Part shown: one piece after another, positions 1 to 12,596 of the stretch
Position numbering within the stretch: position 1 is the stretch's first letter
How the letters are laid out: each line of letters starts with the position of its first letter
Source of the DNA: Eonycteris spelaea
Taxonomy: Eukaryota > Chordata > Mammalia > Chiroptera > Pteropodidae
Assembly (NCBI GenBank): GCA_003508835.1
Contig: PUFA01000729.1
Location: 36,387 to 100,386, forward strand
Reading direction: 5' to 3'
DNA length: 64,000 nucleotides
Notes under the pieces: model-generated
What the model saw: only the letters and a program-made list of their open reading frames with translations
The model's database searches: none
What the model was told of the DNA's origin: nothing
Program-made: the position numbers and the translations under genes

Positions 1-268
1 GTGGGGATATAAACCTAAAAGCAACAATGAACAAGACAGAGACTCAGAGACATGGACAATGTACTAGTGGTTACCAGAGGGTAGGGGGTGGAGGAGGAGG
101 GAAAAGTTAGACAGGTAAAGGGATCAAATATATGGTAGCTGAAGAAAACTGGCTCTGGATGGTAACCACACAATAGAATATATAGTTGTCAAAAGTATAA
201 TGTACACCTTAAAGTTCTATAATTGTATTAATCAATATTACTCCAATAAACTTAAAAAAAGAAAAAAA
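1..268 (+). repeat. L1 3' UTR tail
   Basis: This resembles the 3' end of the L1 copies elsewhere in the window: a G-rich stretch near 80-110, then a phrase ending in a run of A-rich sequence at about 249-268. It is the truncated end of a sense L1 whose body lies outside the window. No frame is open. Confidence 0.6.
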
Positions 269-269
269 A

Positions 270-3200
270 TGAATTGGAGGCAAAAAAACTGTCAAATACA
301 GACTTTAAAACATTGGTTATGATCATGTTCAATGAACTTTGGGATCGAATAGATGATCTCAGTGCAAACTTCAACAGAGAGATAGCTAGCATTAAAAAAA
401 AATAAACATAGAAACCATTAATAATGTCAGAAATGAAAACTACAATAACTGAAATCAATAGGGTAGAGAGAATTAATAATAGATTAGCTGAAGCAGAGGA
501 CCAAGGTAAACAATATAGAATCTAAAAACAAAACAAAAACCAAATATTAAAGTATAAAGTGTTGATTCTTGGAAAAAGACAAACAAAATGGTTAACACTT
601 TAAACAGACTCATTAACAGAAAAAGAGAGAGGACCTTAATAAGTAAATCAGAAGTGAAAGAGAAAAATGAAAACGGATGCCACAGAAATACAAAACTGTC
701 TAAGAAAAAATTTTGAACAAGTAAATGCTATTAAATTGGTCAATCTGGAAATACGGATACATTCTTACAAACATACAACTATCCAAGACTGACCACAAAG
801 AGAAAACCTAAACCAAAATCAAATCAGTAATCAAAGAGCTCTCAAAAAAGAAAAGGGCCAGACTGGATGGCTTCACATGTAAATTTTACAAATATTTAAA
901 GGAGATTGAACACATTTTCTACTTAAACTATTATAAGAGGAGATAAGGCTGCTATGGTTATTTTATGAGGTCACCACTACCTTATTCCCAAACCAGGAAT
1001 TGAAATAAGAAAAACAAATTATAGGTTTATAGCCCTGATAAATGTAAATGCAAAAATTCTTAAGAAAATATTAACAATTAAATTCAGCAATACATTAAAA
1101 TGATCATATGCCATGACAAGGAAGATTTAGGTCTGGGATGCAAGAATGGTTCAATAACCACAAATCAATGAATCTGATACATCACATTAACAAATTGAAA
1201 GATAAATATGATGTGATCAGATCAATAGATGCAGAAAAAGTATTCGGCAACATGCAACACTAAATTATGATAAGCTCTCAGAAAAGTGGGAGTAGAGGAA
1301 ACATATGTCAGCATAATAAAAACCATATAAGACAAACCAACAGCTAACGTCATACTCAATGGGAAAGGCTTATAACATTTTCCTTAAGATCATAAACACA
1401 AGGATTTCCACTTTCACCACTTTTATTCAATACAGTATTTGAAGTTCTAGCTATAGCTATCCGCCGAGAAGTAGAAATAAAAGGTATCCAAATTGGTAAG
1501 AAAGGAATAAAACTGTCATTATTTGCAAATAACATAATACTAAATATACCTAGAGAACCCTAAAGACTTGAACAAAGAAACTGTGAGAACTGATAAGTAA
1601 TTCAGAAAAGTGGCAGGATTTAAAATCAATGTTCAGAAATTGGTTACATATCTATATGCCAATAATGACTATAGGAAAGAGGAATTAAAAAAAAACAAGC
1701 CTATTTACAATTGAATTAAAAACAATAAAATACATAGGATAATTTAACTAAATTGGTAAAATCTTTTCTGTTTGAAAAGTTATAAGGTCATAAAAAAATT
1801 GAGGAAGAAACTAATAAATGACAGCACATATTGTGCTCATGAATAGGAGGAATTAACACAATTAAAATGTTAAAACTACATACAGCAATCTATAGATTCA
1901 ATGCAATCCCTATCAAATACCAATGGCATTTTTCACCAATGTAGAACAAATAATCCAAAAATTTATATAGAAGCATAAAGATCTTGAATAGTCATTACTA
2001 TGTTAAGAAAAGAGAATAATGTTGAAGATACTATCTCACCTGGTATCAAACAATAATCCAAGGCTATAGTAAACAAATCAGGAGAGGGCTGGCATAAAAA
2101 CAGACACATAGATGAATGGAACAGAATAGAGGGTCCAGAAATAAGTCTAAGGCTATAAGGTCATTTAATACATGACAAAGGAGTCAAGAATATACAATGG
2201 TGCAAAGTTGGTCTATTCAATAATTGACTTTGGGAAAACATGACAGATACATGCAAAAATGAAACTGAACCACCTTCTTACACTGTCTACAAGAACTTAA
2301 ATGTAAGACCCAAAATCATAAACTCATAGAAGAAAACATAGGCAGAAAATTCTCTAACCTTGCTCTTAGTAATATATTTTTTTCTAATATATCTCCTCAG
2401 GCAAGAGAATCAAAAGAAAAAAAATAAACAAATCAGATTATATCAATCTAAAAATTTTATGCTCAGCAAAGGAAACCATCAGCAAAATGAAAAAAAAAAA
2501 CCCTATAGAATGGTAGAAGATATTTGCCCATTGTACATCTGATAAGAGTTAATATCCCAAATTTATAAATAACTCATTCTACTCACAATAAAAAAAAAAT
2601 ACAATCCACTTAAAAAATGGTCAGACGGTCTGAATAGGTATTGCTCAAAAAAGAACATAGAGATGACCAATGGACATATGAAACGATGCTCAAGTCACTC
2701 ATCATCAAAGAGATGCAAATTAAAACTACAATGTAATATCATCTTATGCCTGTCAGAATGGCTGTTATCAATAAATTAAAAACAACAAATGTTTTGAGAC
2801 TGTGGAGAAAAGGGAACTTCCATGCAAGTTTGGTGGTATTGCAAATCAACTCAACCACTACAAAAAACATGGTGGTTTCTCAAAAAAATTTAAGAAACAA
2901 CTACCTTTTGATCCAGCCATTATACTTGTGGGTATTTATCAAAAACAAACAAACAAATAAAACGTGCTAGTTTGTAAAGATCTACACTACCCCTACGTTC
3001 ATGGCAGTGCTATTCATAATAGCCAAGACATGGAAGCAACCTAAGTGCCCATCAAGAGAAGATTGGATAAAGAAGTAGTAGTAGATATATACAAAGGAAT
3101 ATTAGTCAAAAAAATAATAAAATATTGCCATTTGTGACAACATTTTGGACCTAGAGGTTACTGTACTGAATGAAATAAGTCAAACAGAGAAACATAAATA

Positions 3201-3530
3201 CCACATGATTTCACTTATATGTGAATCTAGGGAACAAAAGAAATGAACAAACTGAACTAAAACAGACTCAGATATAGAGGACAATTCATTGATTGCTAGA
3301 GAGGAAGGGCTTGCAGGGCCATGTGAGAAAGGTGAGGAATGAAGAAGTACAAATTAGTAGTTACACAACAGTCACGGGGATGTAGAGTATAGCATAGAGA
3401 ATATAGTCGATATTATTGTAATAATTGTGTGTAGCCAGATGGATGCCAGAGTAATCGGGGGATCACTTTATAAATTATATAAATTTCTAAACTTTGAATC
3501 TGATATAAAATAAAACATAAAAGAAGTCGA
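270..3530 (+). mobile_element. Degraded sense L1 (ORF1 piece, ORF2 RT to 3' UTR)
   Basis: The interval from 270 to about 480 resembles the coiled-coil part of L1 ORF1, and from about 540 the sequence follows ORF2. Around 1130-1260 the reverse transcriptase region is recognisable (phrases for a finger/palm segment ending in a codon string like INRCRKS). The ORF2 C-terminal region runs about 2580-3180 and includes a short open piece at 2746-2970, and 3180-3530 is 3' UTR. Stops and indels occur throughout; the longest surviving frame is under 80 codons. L1 is an autonomous retrotransposon coding an RNA-binding protein and an endonuclease/reverse transcriptase; this copy is dead. Confidence 0.8.
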
Positions 3531-4505
3531 AATATATAAAGAACTCATACAACTCAACACCAGTTAAACAAACAATCCAAGTAATAAATGGGAAGAGGAT
3601 CTGAATAGGCATCTCTCTAAAGGAGAAATACAGATGACCAATAGGCATAAAAAACGCTCAAGGTCACTAATCATCAGAGAAATGCAAATGAAAGCCTCAA
3701 TCAGGCATTACCTAATACCTAATAGAATTGTTATCAATAAGTCAGAAAACAAGAAGTATTTATGAGGATGTGAAGAAAAGGGAACTCTCATGTACTGTTG
3801 GTCAGATTGAAAATTGATGCAGCTACTATTGGAAACACTGTGGAGGATCCTTAAAAAAATTAAAAATATAAACTACGTATCACCCAGCAACTCCACTTCT
3901 GGGTATTTATCCAAAGAAAACCAAAACACTAATTTGTGAAGATCTATGCACTCTATGACCATAGCAGTGCTATTTATGATAGCCAAGATATGGCAGCAAC
4001 CTAAGTGTCCATCAGTAGAAAATTGGATAAAAAATTTATGGTACATTTTTACAATGGAATCTTACTCAGGAAAAATAAAATAAAATTTTTACATTTGTGA
4101 CATTTCTACCTAGAGGTTACTCTGCTGAGCGAAATAAGTAAGACAGAGAAACATAAATACAATATGATTTCACTAATATGTGGAATCTAAGGAGCAAAAG
4201 AAATGAAAAAAAAATAAATGAAAACAACTCACAGATAGAGAGGACAGTGTCATGATTGCTAGAGGGGTGAGGTGTGGGGCACTGTGTGAATAACACTAAG
4301 GAATGAAGTACAAATTAGTAGTTACACAACAGTCAGGGGGATGCAGAGTATAGCATATGGAATATAGTCAATATTATTGTAATAGTTTTATGTAGTGTCA
4401 CATGGGTGCTAGAGTAATCAGGGAATCACTTTATAAATTATATCATCATCTAACCATTTTACTGTATATCAGAAGCTAATATAAAATAAAATTTAAAAGT
4501 AAACA
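3531..4505 (+). repeat. Second head-to-tail copy of L1 ORF2 C-terminus plus 3' UTR
   Basis: After the first 3' UTR the sequence restarts with the same ORF2 C-terminal text (around 3540, 'aactcatacaactcaaca') and runs again through the matching 3' UTR to about 4500. It is clearly diverged from the flanking copies. No poly-A separates the units, so these are not simple independent 3' insertions. Confidence 0.75.
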
Positions 4506-5480
4506 AAATCTATAATAACTCATACAACTCAACAATGATAAAATAAAAAATCTAATTAACAAATGAATGGTAGACCTGAATAGACATCTGTGCAAAGAAG
4601 ACATACAGATAGCCAAAATGACATGAAAATATGCTCAAAGTCACTAATTCTGAGATAAATGCAAATTAAAACTTCAATCTGATACCACCTCACACTTGTG
4701 AGAATTTTTTTATCAATAAATCAGAAAAAGAAGGTTTTGAGAGAACGTGAATAAAAGGGAATTCTGATGTACTGTTGGTGAGACTGCAAATTGGTGCAGC
4801 TACTATGGGAAAAGTTTGGAGGTTCCTCAAAAAATTAAACATAAAACTACTTATACCCAACAATTCCAATCTTGGGTGTTAATTAAAACAAAAAACAAAA
4901 ACAAAAAACAAAATTTGAGAAGCTCTATACCCCTATGTCCAAGGCAGAGCTATTTATAAAACCAAGATACAGAAGCAACCTAAGTGCCTACCAGTAGACA
5001 ACTGGACTAAGTTGTCTACTGAGATGTTACTCAGCTATAAAAAATGAAATCTTACCACTTGTGATAATAGTTTAAACCTAGATTGTACTATGCCAAGTGC
5101 CATAAATTAGGAGAAAGCCAATGGCATATGGTTTCACTATTATGTGGAATTTGAAGACAAAACAAAGAAACAAACAAAATGGAAACTAACTCATAGATAC
5201 AGAGACCAAACTGGTGATTGCCAGATGGGAGTGAGCATTGGGAGACTGGGTAAAAATGGAAATAGATTAAGAGCTCCTAGATGGCAGTTACAAAATAGTC
5301 ATGGTATATAAGTATGGCATGGGAAATATAGTCAATAATACTGTAATAACTAAGCATGGGGCTAGGTGGATACTAGATTTTTTGCGGGATCATTTCATAC
5401 ATTATATAAATGTCTAACCACTATGCTGTGTACCTAAAACTAATAAAATAATGTTGAATGTCAACTCTAATTGAAAACAA
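4506..5480 (+). repeat. Third head-to-tail copy of the L1 3' unit
   Basis: A third repeat of the same roughly 1 kb unit starts at about 4510 with the same 'aactcatacaactcaaca' phrase and ends at about 5480. It contains an A-rich microsatellite-like run near 4885-4912. No open frame of note. Confidence 0.72.
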
Positions 5481-5519
5481 AATTTAAAAATAGAGTAATT
5501 GTTGATTTTAAAAAATATA

Positions 5520-6245
5520 TTGGTGCCATGGCTAAACATCAGGCCACTCAACAAAAAGCTTAAGGCACACAGAAGCCATCCGCCATCCACTTGTGGACTG
5601 TAGAACTTTGATAGTTTTTTTTTTTTTTCCAGAAAGACTTGCGGCACTGATGAATGCTGTCTGCCTACTGCTAAATGGTTTTCTAGGGCATGTGAGTTGG
5701 GTAAGTCAGGGTGGGGTGAGTGGTGTTCACCAGGCCAGTGCAGATTCAGATTTGGCTGTCAAAGGAAGGCTTAACAGTGGACACTGGTAGCTATCCTTGT
5801 CCAAAACCACACAACTCAGATTCCCCCATATGTCTCTGGCAATCCCGAGTCATCATCTCTCCACCAGAGTCCAGGGTGAGTTCCTGTACATCAGCGAATC
5901 TGCGTACAGGCCCTTCAAGAGAATGCTGGTTTTCCAGCTGCCCTCCATCTCTCCCAGATGGAATGAATACCTGCTATTTTTCACAGCCAGATGTTATGAG
6001 GGCTTCTCTTCCTACTCCTGGTGTTCTGGGCCTAAGACCCTTCACTCCTCAGTGGGAGATCTCGGTGTCCAAGATATCCTCCTGATTCTCAATCACCGCA
6101 TGTGGATGCAGAACCAGGCTGTATCACCTCTCCATCCCCCTACCAGTCTTGATGTGGCTTCTTCTTATATCCTTAGTTATAGGACTTTGTTCAGTTAGAA
6201 TTCAAATGGTTCTCCAGGTTGATTGTTCTGTAATCAGTTATAATT
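5520..6245 (-). repeat. Inverted L1 5' UTR-like segment
   Basis: This GC-richer segment matches 26560-27310 (direct) and 61560-62170 (same orientation), and is the reverse orientation of L1 5' UTR text seen at 44070-45250. The overlapping open frames at 5720-6085 and 5797-6198 come from its base composition and show no protein family. It abuts the sense L1 3' end directly, an arrangement repeated at 26.56 kb. Confidence 0.6.
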
Positions 6246-6249
6246 TGTA

Positions 6250-7600
6250 GGTGTTTTTTGCAATGTACTTCAGGATGCATATACCTTTACAGATAAACAG
6301 CTTTAAATCTGAAGGGTAAATACCCAGAAAAAGGATTACTGGGTCATATGGTAATTCTATTCTTAGTTTTTCGAGAAAATTCCATACTTTTGGTAGCTGT
6401 ACCAATTTACATTCCCACCAGCAGTGTTTGAGGGTTTCTTTTTCTCACAGCCTCTCCAACACTTATTTGTTCTGTTGACAACAGCCATTCTAAGACATAT
6501 GAGATTGTATCTCATTGTGGTTTTGATTTGCATTTTTTTTCATAATGAGTGAAGATTGAGCATCTTTTCACGTGTGTGTTGGGTTTTATATGTCTTCTTG
6601 GGAGAAGCACCTGTGCAAGACCTCTGTCCTTTTTTAGTTGGATTGCTTGTGATTTTAATTGAGCTTTATTATTATTTCACTTTTCTCTTTTTTAGCATAT
6701 CAGTTATACTTTTTTGAAAAAATATTTTCTTTGTGCAGTTGCTTAGTATTCACAGTATACATTTATAGTTAATCCAAGTGCACTTTCAAATAATGTTATA
6801 CCAATTTAAACATAGTGTACTTTATAATAAGAAAATAGTTATAATATTTCTCTGCCATCTTTTGTATTATGGATGCTATTGTTTTCACTAACATATAAGC
6901 ATATATTAGTATATATCTAATATACACATAATTATATATAAAATAGTGCATTGTTGCTATTATTACTTTGAATACATTGTTTCTGCTAGATCATTTAATA
7001 ATAAAAATAAATGTTTTTATGTAACCATTCTGCTTCTTCATTGAATGCTTTTTAAAAATGTTTTTCAAGTTTTACATGTGTAGTATTTTCCTTTCTCTAC
7101 AGAATGTATCTTAACATTTCTTTGAAAGCAGGTCTCCTGGCAAAATTTTTCTCATATTTTTTTGTAAAAGTCTTCATTTCTCCTTAAATTTCAAGGTCCC
7201 GAATTCTAGGCTGCTGTGTTTATTTCTTCTTTCAATCATTTAAATAATTTTCTCTATGCTCTTCTGCTCTGCATGCTTTCTGACGAGAAGTCTAATGTAA
7301 TTCTATTTAATTTTTTGCTTCTTGTGTTTGTATCATTTATTCTGCTTGGTGTTCACTGAGCTTCTTAGACCTGTGGCTGGTGTACAAATAATTCTTTACT
7401 TTCCTTTTTATTTTTTCTTCTCCTTCTGCTGTTCCTATTTTGCATTCTTATATCTTTAGTAGTTTCCAACAATTTTTTTGATTTTTTAAAGTTTTTGTCT
7501 TTTTAACTTTTGAGAATCTTATTGATATATTTTCTAGCTCGGAAAGTCTTTCCTCAACTATTTCTAGTCTAGTAATAAACCATTTTTAAGCATTTTGCAT
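6250..7600 (-). repeat. Antisense L1 fragment (ORF2 C-terminus and older L1 text)
   Basis: Read on the minus strand, 6270-6680 is L1 ORF2 C-terminal sequence. The interval 6270-7060 is homologous to 28420-29220 over most of its length. From 7060 to 7600 the resemblance to L1 is weaker. No frame survives. Confidence 0.6.
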
Positions 7601-7629
7601 ACATATTGCTGTTGTTTTTTAATCTGTCA

Positions 7630-8505
7630 TTTATATATTGTTTTTTATTTAAATTATGGCAACATTGGTTAATAAAATCAAATAGGCTTTAAGCGCACAA
7701 TTCAATAATACATTATAAGTATATTGTATTCTGTGTTCACCATCCAAAATTAAATTTCCTTCTGTCACCAAATATTTGACCTCCCTTACCTCTATCTATA
7801 TCTCCCATCCCCCCTTCCCTCTGGTAAGAACTAATCCACTGTCCATATTCATGAAACTCTCTTTTTTTTATGTTTGTTTGTTAGTTTGAGTTTTCCATTT
7901 CACATGGAATCATTTGGTTCTCAACTTTTTCCACCTGACTTATTTCGCTAAGCATGACAATCTCAAGATCCATCCATGTTGTTACACATGGCAGTATCTC
8001 ATCTTTTCTTATGGTTGAGTAATATTCCTTTGTATATATGTACCAAGTCTTCCTCATGCAATCACGTATAGAGGGATACTTCAGTTGCTCATCTATGAGG
8101 ATAAGTGTTTTCAAGTTTTTTAGTTAAATACTCAGAAAGGGATTGTTAGGTTATGTAGTAATTCTATTCTCAGTTTTTTGGTGAACCTCTATAGTGTTTT
8201 CCATAGTCGCTGTACTAATTTACTTTCCTACCAGCAATGTGTGAGGGTTCCCTTTTCTCCACAAAGTCTCCGACACTTATTATTTGTCCTGTTGATGATA
8301 GCCATTCTAACAGGTGTGAGATGGTATCTCATTGCAGGTTTGATTTACATTTTCCAAATAGCTAGTGAAGGTTAACATTTTCTCATATATCTGTTGGCCA
8401 TTTGTATGTCTTCTTGAGAGAGATGTCTGTTAAGTTTAGAACCTATGTTTTTTCTATGTAATTTATTTTTTCCGGTCACCTATTCAGGTCTTTGATAATT
8501 TGAGT
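7630..8505 (-). repeat. Antisense L1 3' UTR and ORF2 C-terminus
   Basis: The minus strand carries L1 3' UTR (about 7630-7880) and then the ORF2 C-terminus (7880-8480). The minus open piece at 7881-8114 still reads as the ORF2 C-terminal tail, with KTWYIYTKEYYSTIRKDEIL and then a WMDLE phrase. It resembles 27950-28500, 19370-19930 and 29815-30365. Confidence 0.75.
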
Positions 8506-8850
8506 TAATTTTGGTGTATGGTGATAGAGCAGCTCACTTTCATTCTTCTGCATGTGACTTTCTAATTTTCCCAGCATCATTTTTTAAGAGGCCTTTCTTA
8601 CTCCATTGTGTATATGGACAAATAATTTTTGACATAAGAATCCACCATTTACTGTTGATGCTATTCAGGAGTTTCTACCTTGCCCATGACCCATCTGCCT
8701 CTGCAGGCAATTCTTATTATTAGAGACCTTACCTTATTTATTAATTATACTTGTTTGACAATCCTGGTTTAATAATTCAACATCCCCACCACATACTGTT
8801 TTGATGCTTTTTATAACTTTTCAATTTTGTTTGCCTTTGATATGCCGGGT

Positions 8851-8890
8851 AGTTTGTTTGTTTGTTTGTTTGTTTTATTTTGTTTTGTTT
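8851..8890. repeat. (GTTT)n / (TTTTG)n microsatellite
   Basis: Uninterrupted GTTT repeats followed by TTTTG-type repeats. Confidence 0.85.
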
Positions 8891-9440
8891 ATGTTAGCCA
8901 AACAATATGAGCTAGAATAAAAAGAACTGCTGTATGTAGACCTTTATCAATGTGAAGGTGAAGTGTGTGGGTAGTAGATTTGTTCTATAATTCTATGATT
9001 TGGTCTCTATCTCTTAATGAACTGGAGCCTGTAAACTATGAACCTCACAAGTTTTTTTCATTTAGTTCTCACCCTGAAAAACAACAGTATGTCCAGAGTG
9101 AGCAAGAGTTAAATATTGTCCTTCTTGCTTGGCAAAAGTTAGAGCTAAATGAAATTTGGAAGTTCTTATTTCCCCAAGTCAGACAGGCTCTGATAATGGC
9201 CCATAGTTAGGGTCTATTTCTCCTGAAGGCAGGCCTTGACAAGAAAAACAGAGTGTTTTGGGCTATTTTAATTTTTTTTTTTTTTTTTCTTCTTCTCCTA
9301 CTAGAGCATGATTGCATTTTTTTCTCTGGAATTTACTGTTGTATACTAGTTGAACCCCTGGGGATAAAACTCTATAAGTTCTGGATTTTCCTGGAGTTTT
9401 TAACCTCTGAGCTGCCCACACTGAGACTCTGCAATTAGTC
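8891..9440. other. Low-copy segment duplicated at 29.4-29.7 kb
   Basis: From about 9070 to 9350 this matches 29420-29705 closely (shared phrases such as 'aaatgaaatttgg' and 'ctctgataatggccca'), and I do not recognise it as L1. It is the part of the segmental duplication easiest to use for dating. The open frames at 8965-9210 and 9253-9438 have no recognisable family. Confidence 0.6.
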
Positions 9441-10339
9441 AATTATTGTTCTGATTTCCTTACCCCAAAACTGTTTCCTGCTGCCATCTACTCTAGTGAG
9501 TCTCTGCTTTGGTAAGATATAACTTCCTATATTTACTCTATCTCCAATCTCAGAAGCCATGGTTTTGCTCAATGTCTTTCATTTTCTTATGAATTTAAGA
9601 AGAGTTATTAATATTTCAGCCTGTTCAGACTTTTTATATATTTGGACAAAGAGTGGCTTCCAGGTTTTTTACATAAGGAAATAAAATTAGGAGTCTATGT
9701 ATTTTGTTAATCTTTGGCAGAGACAATTACCTGAAAATCCATGTTCACTAAGTTTTCAATGGTCTAGTTTTGAAAAGATAAAAGGTTTTTTTGTTGAGAT
9801 TAGGAAAAAAAAAATCTCTGAGAGGAGCCGGGCTTAGTGTATTGAGGCCACTGGGTTAACTCCTTCTTTAGAGTGCAAAAACACATGTGTCTTGCAAAAG
9901 GAAACAAGATTCTTTATTTGCTGGGATGGACAGGATTGTTGGAGAAAATTTGTATAAAATAGAAAGACATTTTAATTCATGGCTTAAAACTGCCTGAAAA
10001 GGCACATGGATACAGCTGTGGACGTTCAAGACAGAAATTCAGAGGAACTTGGTATATGATACTACAGAGCCTACCACTTGTATCTCAGGATAGAAATTTC
10101 CTCCGTGAGCCACCCTATGAGTGTGGTGACTGTGTGTTCAGTCAGAGAAGTCTGGAGCGGGCCCATAAGAGCCGTGAAGCCTCCCAGCATATACATTCCA
10201 AGAGCACTGTGGCATGGATGTTGATGGAGAGCTACATCCTTCCCTTAGAATACAAAGTGGTGGATGTGGCACTCAGCCAGGATATTTGGGTGTGTTCTAG
10301 AAGAATCAGGAGTCTAGAAGCTGAACAATAATAGTGAGC

Positions 10340-10341
<2 letters not shown>
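9441..10341. other. No gene recognised
   Basis: AT-rich DNA. A 91-codon plus-strand frame at 10056-10331 contains a YECGDC phrase, but no family or repeated motif supports it. Confidence 0.5.

Positions 10342-10388
<47 letters not shown>
10342..10388. repeat. (TG)n microsatellite
   Basis: About 23 perfect TG units. Confidence 0.95.
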
Positions 10389-10390
<2 letters not shown>

Positions 10391-12596
10391 TAGTTTCTGT
10401 GTCTAGTCTAAATAGGTTTTTAATTAAATCACACAGCTCTTTACAAGAATAATCACATTGCTTATTTTGAAAATGACACTTTTCACAACTTCCTAAATCT
10501 CACATGTAATTGGTGATGCAAATAGAAAACTAATGAGCAACAGGACAGTGTTTAAGCAGAGTGTCTTTAAAACATTTATTATTTTTTTGTGTGTGTCTGA
10601 CCTCTCTCTTGTCTTGATTTAGACAGATGCTAGAACGAATATACTCACTTACTTATTTATCTAACTCTCAGCTAAGACCAGGGTACTTGGCATTAAAAAT
10701 GCTAGGTCCCAGACTTTAAATTTAGAATGAATCACTCGAAAGAGACAGGAATGTGCATATCTACTATGAAATCGGCATAAGAAAAATAAATAATTTATTG
10801 CAACAATAAAAAATTCACCAAGACCCCAGAGGAGCCCATCATGTAGAACTGGTATTGCAAAGGCCATACAATAGGGACAACGGTGGTGTCCTCACACAAA
10901 TTTTTTAGGAGCCTGTTAAAATGTGCTTAGGTTATGGAATGTTCAAACCTGAACTGTCTACAATTTCTGGAGATTCTATAATCCTCTAACTATTTTTTAA
11001 TATAATAATTTTGCTTAATTATACTGATATTATTTCTGTTAAGGAATCCTTTACTTCATCTAAGTATCTTAGCTAATTATATTCTAGTTCTCATTGTAAT
11101 TCAGTTGAGAAACCTTGCTGGAAAATGCTAGTAAATATTCATTGATATTAAGCAGTAAATGTCTTTTTTATTCTTTCAAAATTTGAAACTTAATTTATAC
11201 AAAATGAGGGACATCTTCTAAGAGCAAGCAAACCTTCCTTTTCAAAATAGTGCTATATAATTATACTGTGTCTTATGGTGAGAATATGCCTTATCATATG
11301 TTAGGACATCATCAAGTCTTACTCAGCTGACATTTCAAAATCAAATTTTATTCGGTTATTGAAGAAATCTCTAAATGTTCATTTGGTTTTAGTTTTAAAA
11401 CATCCAAATTCATATCATCTCATATAAAAGAGAATCTATTATTTTGGAAAATAATAATCATTTTGAATCGTAATCTAGCAGTAATCCATCAATGTCATGA
11501 ATTGGATAATTCAGAGCTCCTTACATGCTCATTATATTTTCTTTATTTCCATGTGTCCACAGAGAATAAAGAACATAGCAGAATGTTCTCCTGGACAGTT
11601 ATGACCCTCCACCCATAATATATAAGTGTACAGATAACCTGAGAATGATGGCAGGGTCTTTGTAGGCTAGGAACTGAGCAGGTTTACTTATTAAAGATGT
11701 TGGTGCTTAGAGGGTCACTCCAAACCAACTCCCTCAAGCTCATTCAGTAGAATTATAGTAACTGGAGAAGAAAATGGCCACAGCAGTAATTGTGTTATAA
11801 AAGGGCAAGAGTAGCAACATGGGATATAAACTTAGTGTTTTGAGAGATGATTGGGAAGCAGTTCAGATAAATTAATCTGCACTAATTAGTATGCAGTGTG
11901 CTTGAATCCTTTTTTAAACTGACTCTTGTTCTTCTATAGTCCATTTTTTATTTTGCCAACCATAATGATTTATTCTGCAGATTGAATTGCCATGTAAATA
12001 AATTACTTATTCAGGATTCACCCAAATATTTCCAGGGCCCCTCTTATGAAAGACATTCATTTGTATTTGTTTCATAGTGTAGTAAGGACTTCTAATTTCC
12101 TGCAGAGCCCTCTGCCTAATATCTGTATTTATCATCTCTTCTGTAAATCAGGAAATAGAAGAACCAGTATGCATCAGTTAAGAGAAACTATAATAGAAAT
12201 AAAACAAATGCATACTTTCAAATGAGCCAAGCAGTGATATAATATTTAGTCACCTTTTATCTCTTATTAGCCATTTGTGTACTATATGAAGTATAGTATA
12301 ACTATTGTAGTGAATGATTACATAAAGTTTGGTGGTTTTCATTTTGATTTCTACCTATTAGTAAAATTTATCAGCTTCATGTTAAAGTAAAATATAAGCC
12401 TTTTTGCACACATTGAAATATTACCACAAATTTAAAGAACAGCAATTGGGAAAATACAATTATTTTGTCAAATCTCAACTACTTTAATACTCTAGATCAT
12501 TTTCAGCCCTTGATCTCATCCTGGAAGTATTTTCCTAGTGACTATAAAATGCTGTGGTGCCCTCCCTGTGAGGCTGCAGGACTAATGCGACTGTGT
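10389..12596. other. AT-rich intergenic DNA
   Basis: About 2.2 kb with no reading frame, repeat family or RNA gene that I can name. It lies immediately downstream (3') of the OR2L-like pseudogene. Confidence 0.5.

Noticed and set aside
1..5480. CRISPR-like regularly spaced repeats
   Set aside because: The repeats are roughly 1 kb L1 3' units in a mammalian genome, with no short repeat-spacer pattern.
5720..6198. Overlapping 121- and 133-codon frames
   Set aside because: They lie in an inverted L1 5' UTR-like segment, overlap each other and have no protein family.
10056..10331. 91-codon frame with a YECGDC phrase suggesting a zinc finger
   Set aside because: Only one Cys pair, no His pair and no repeated finger; no other support.
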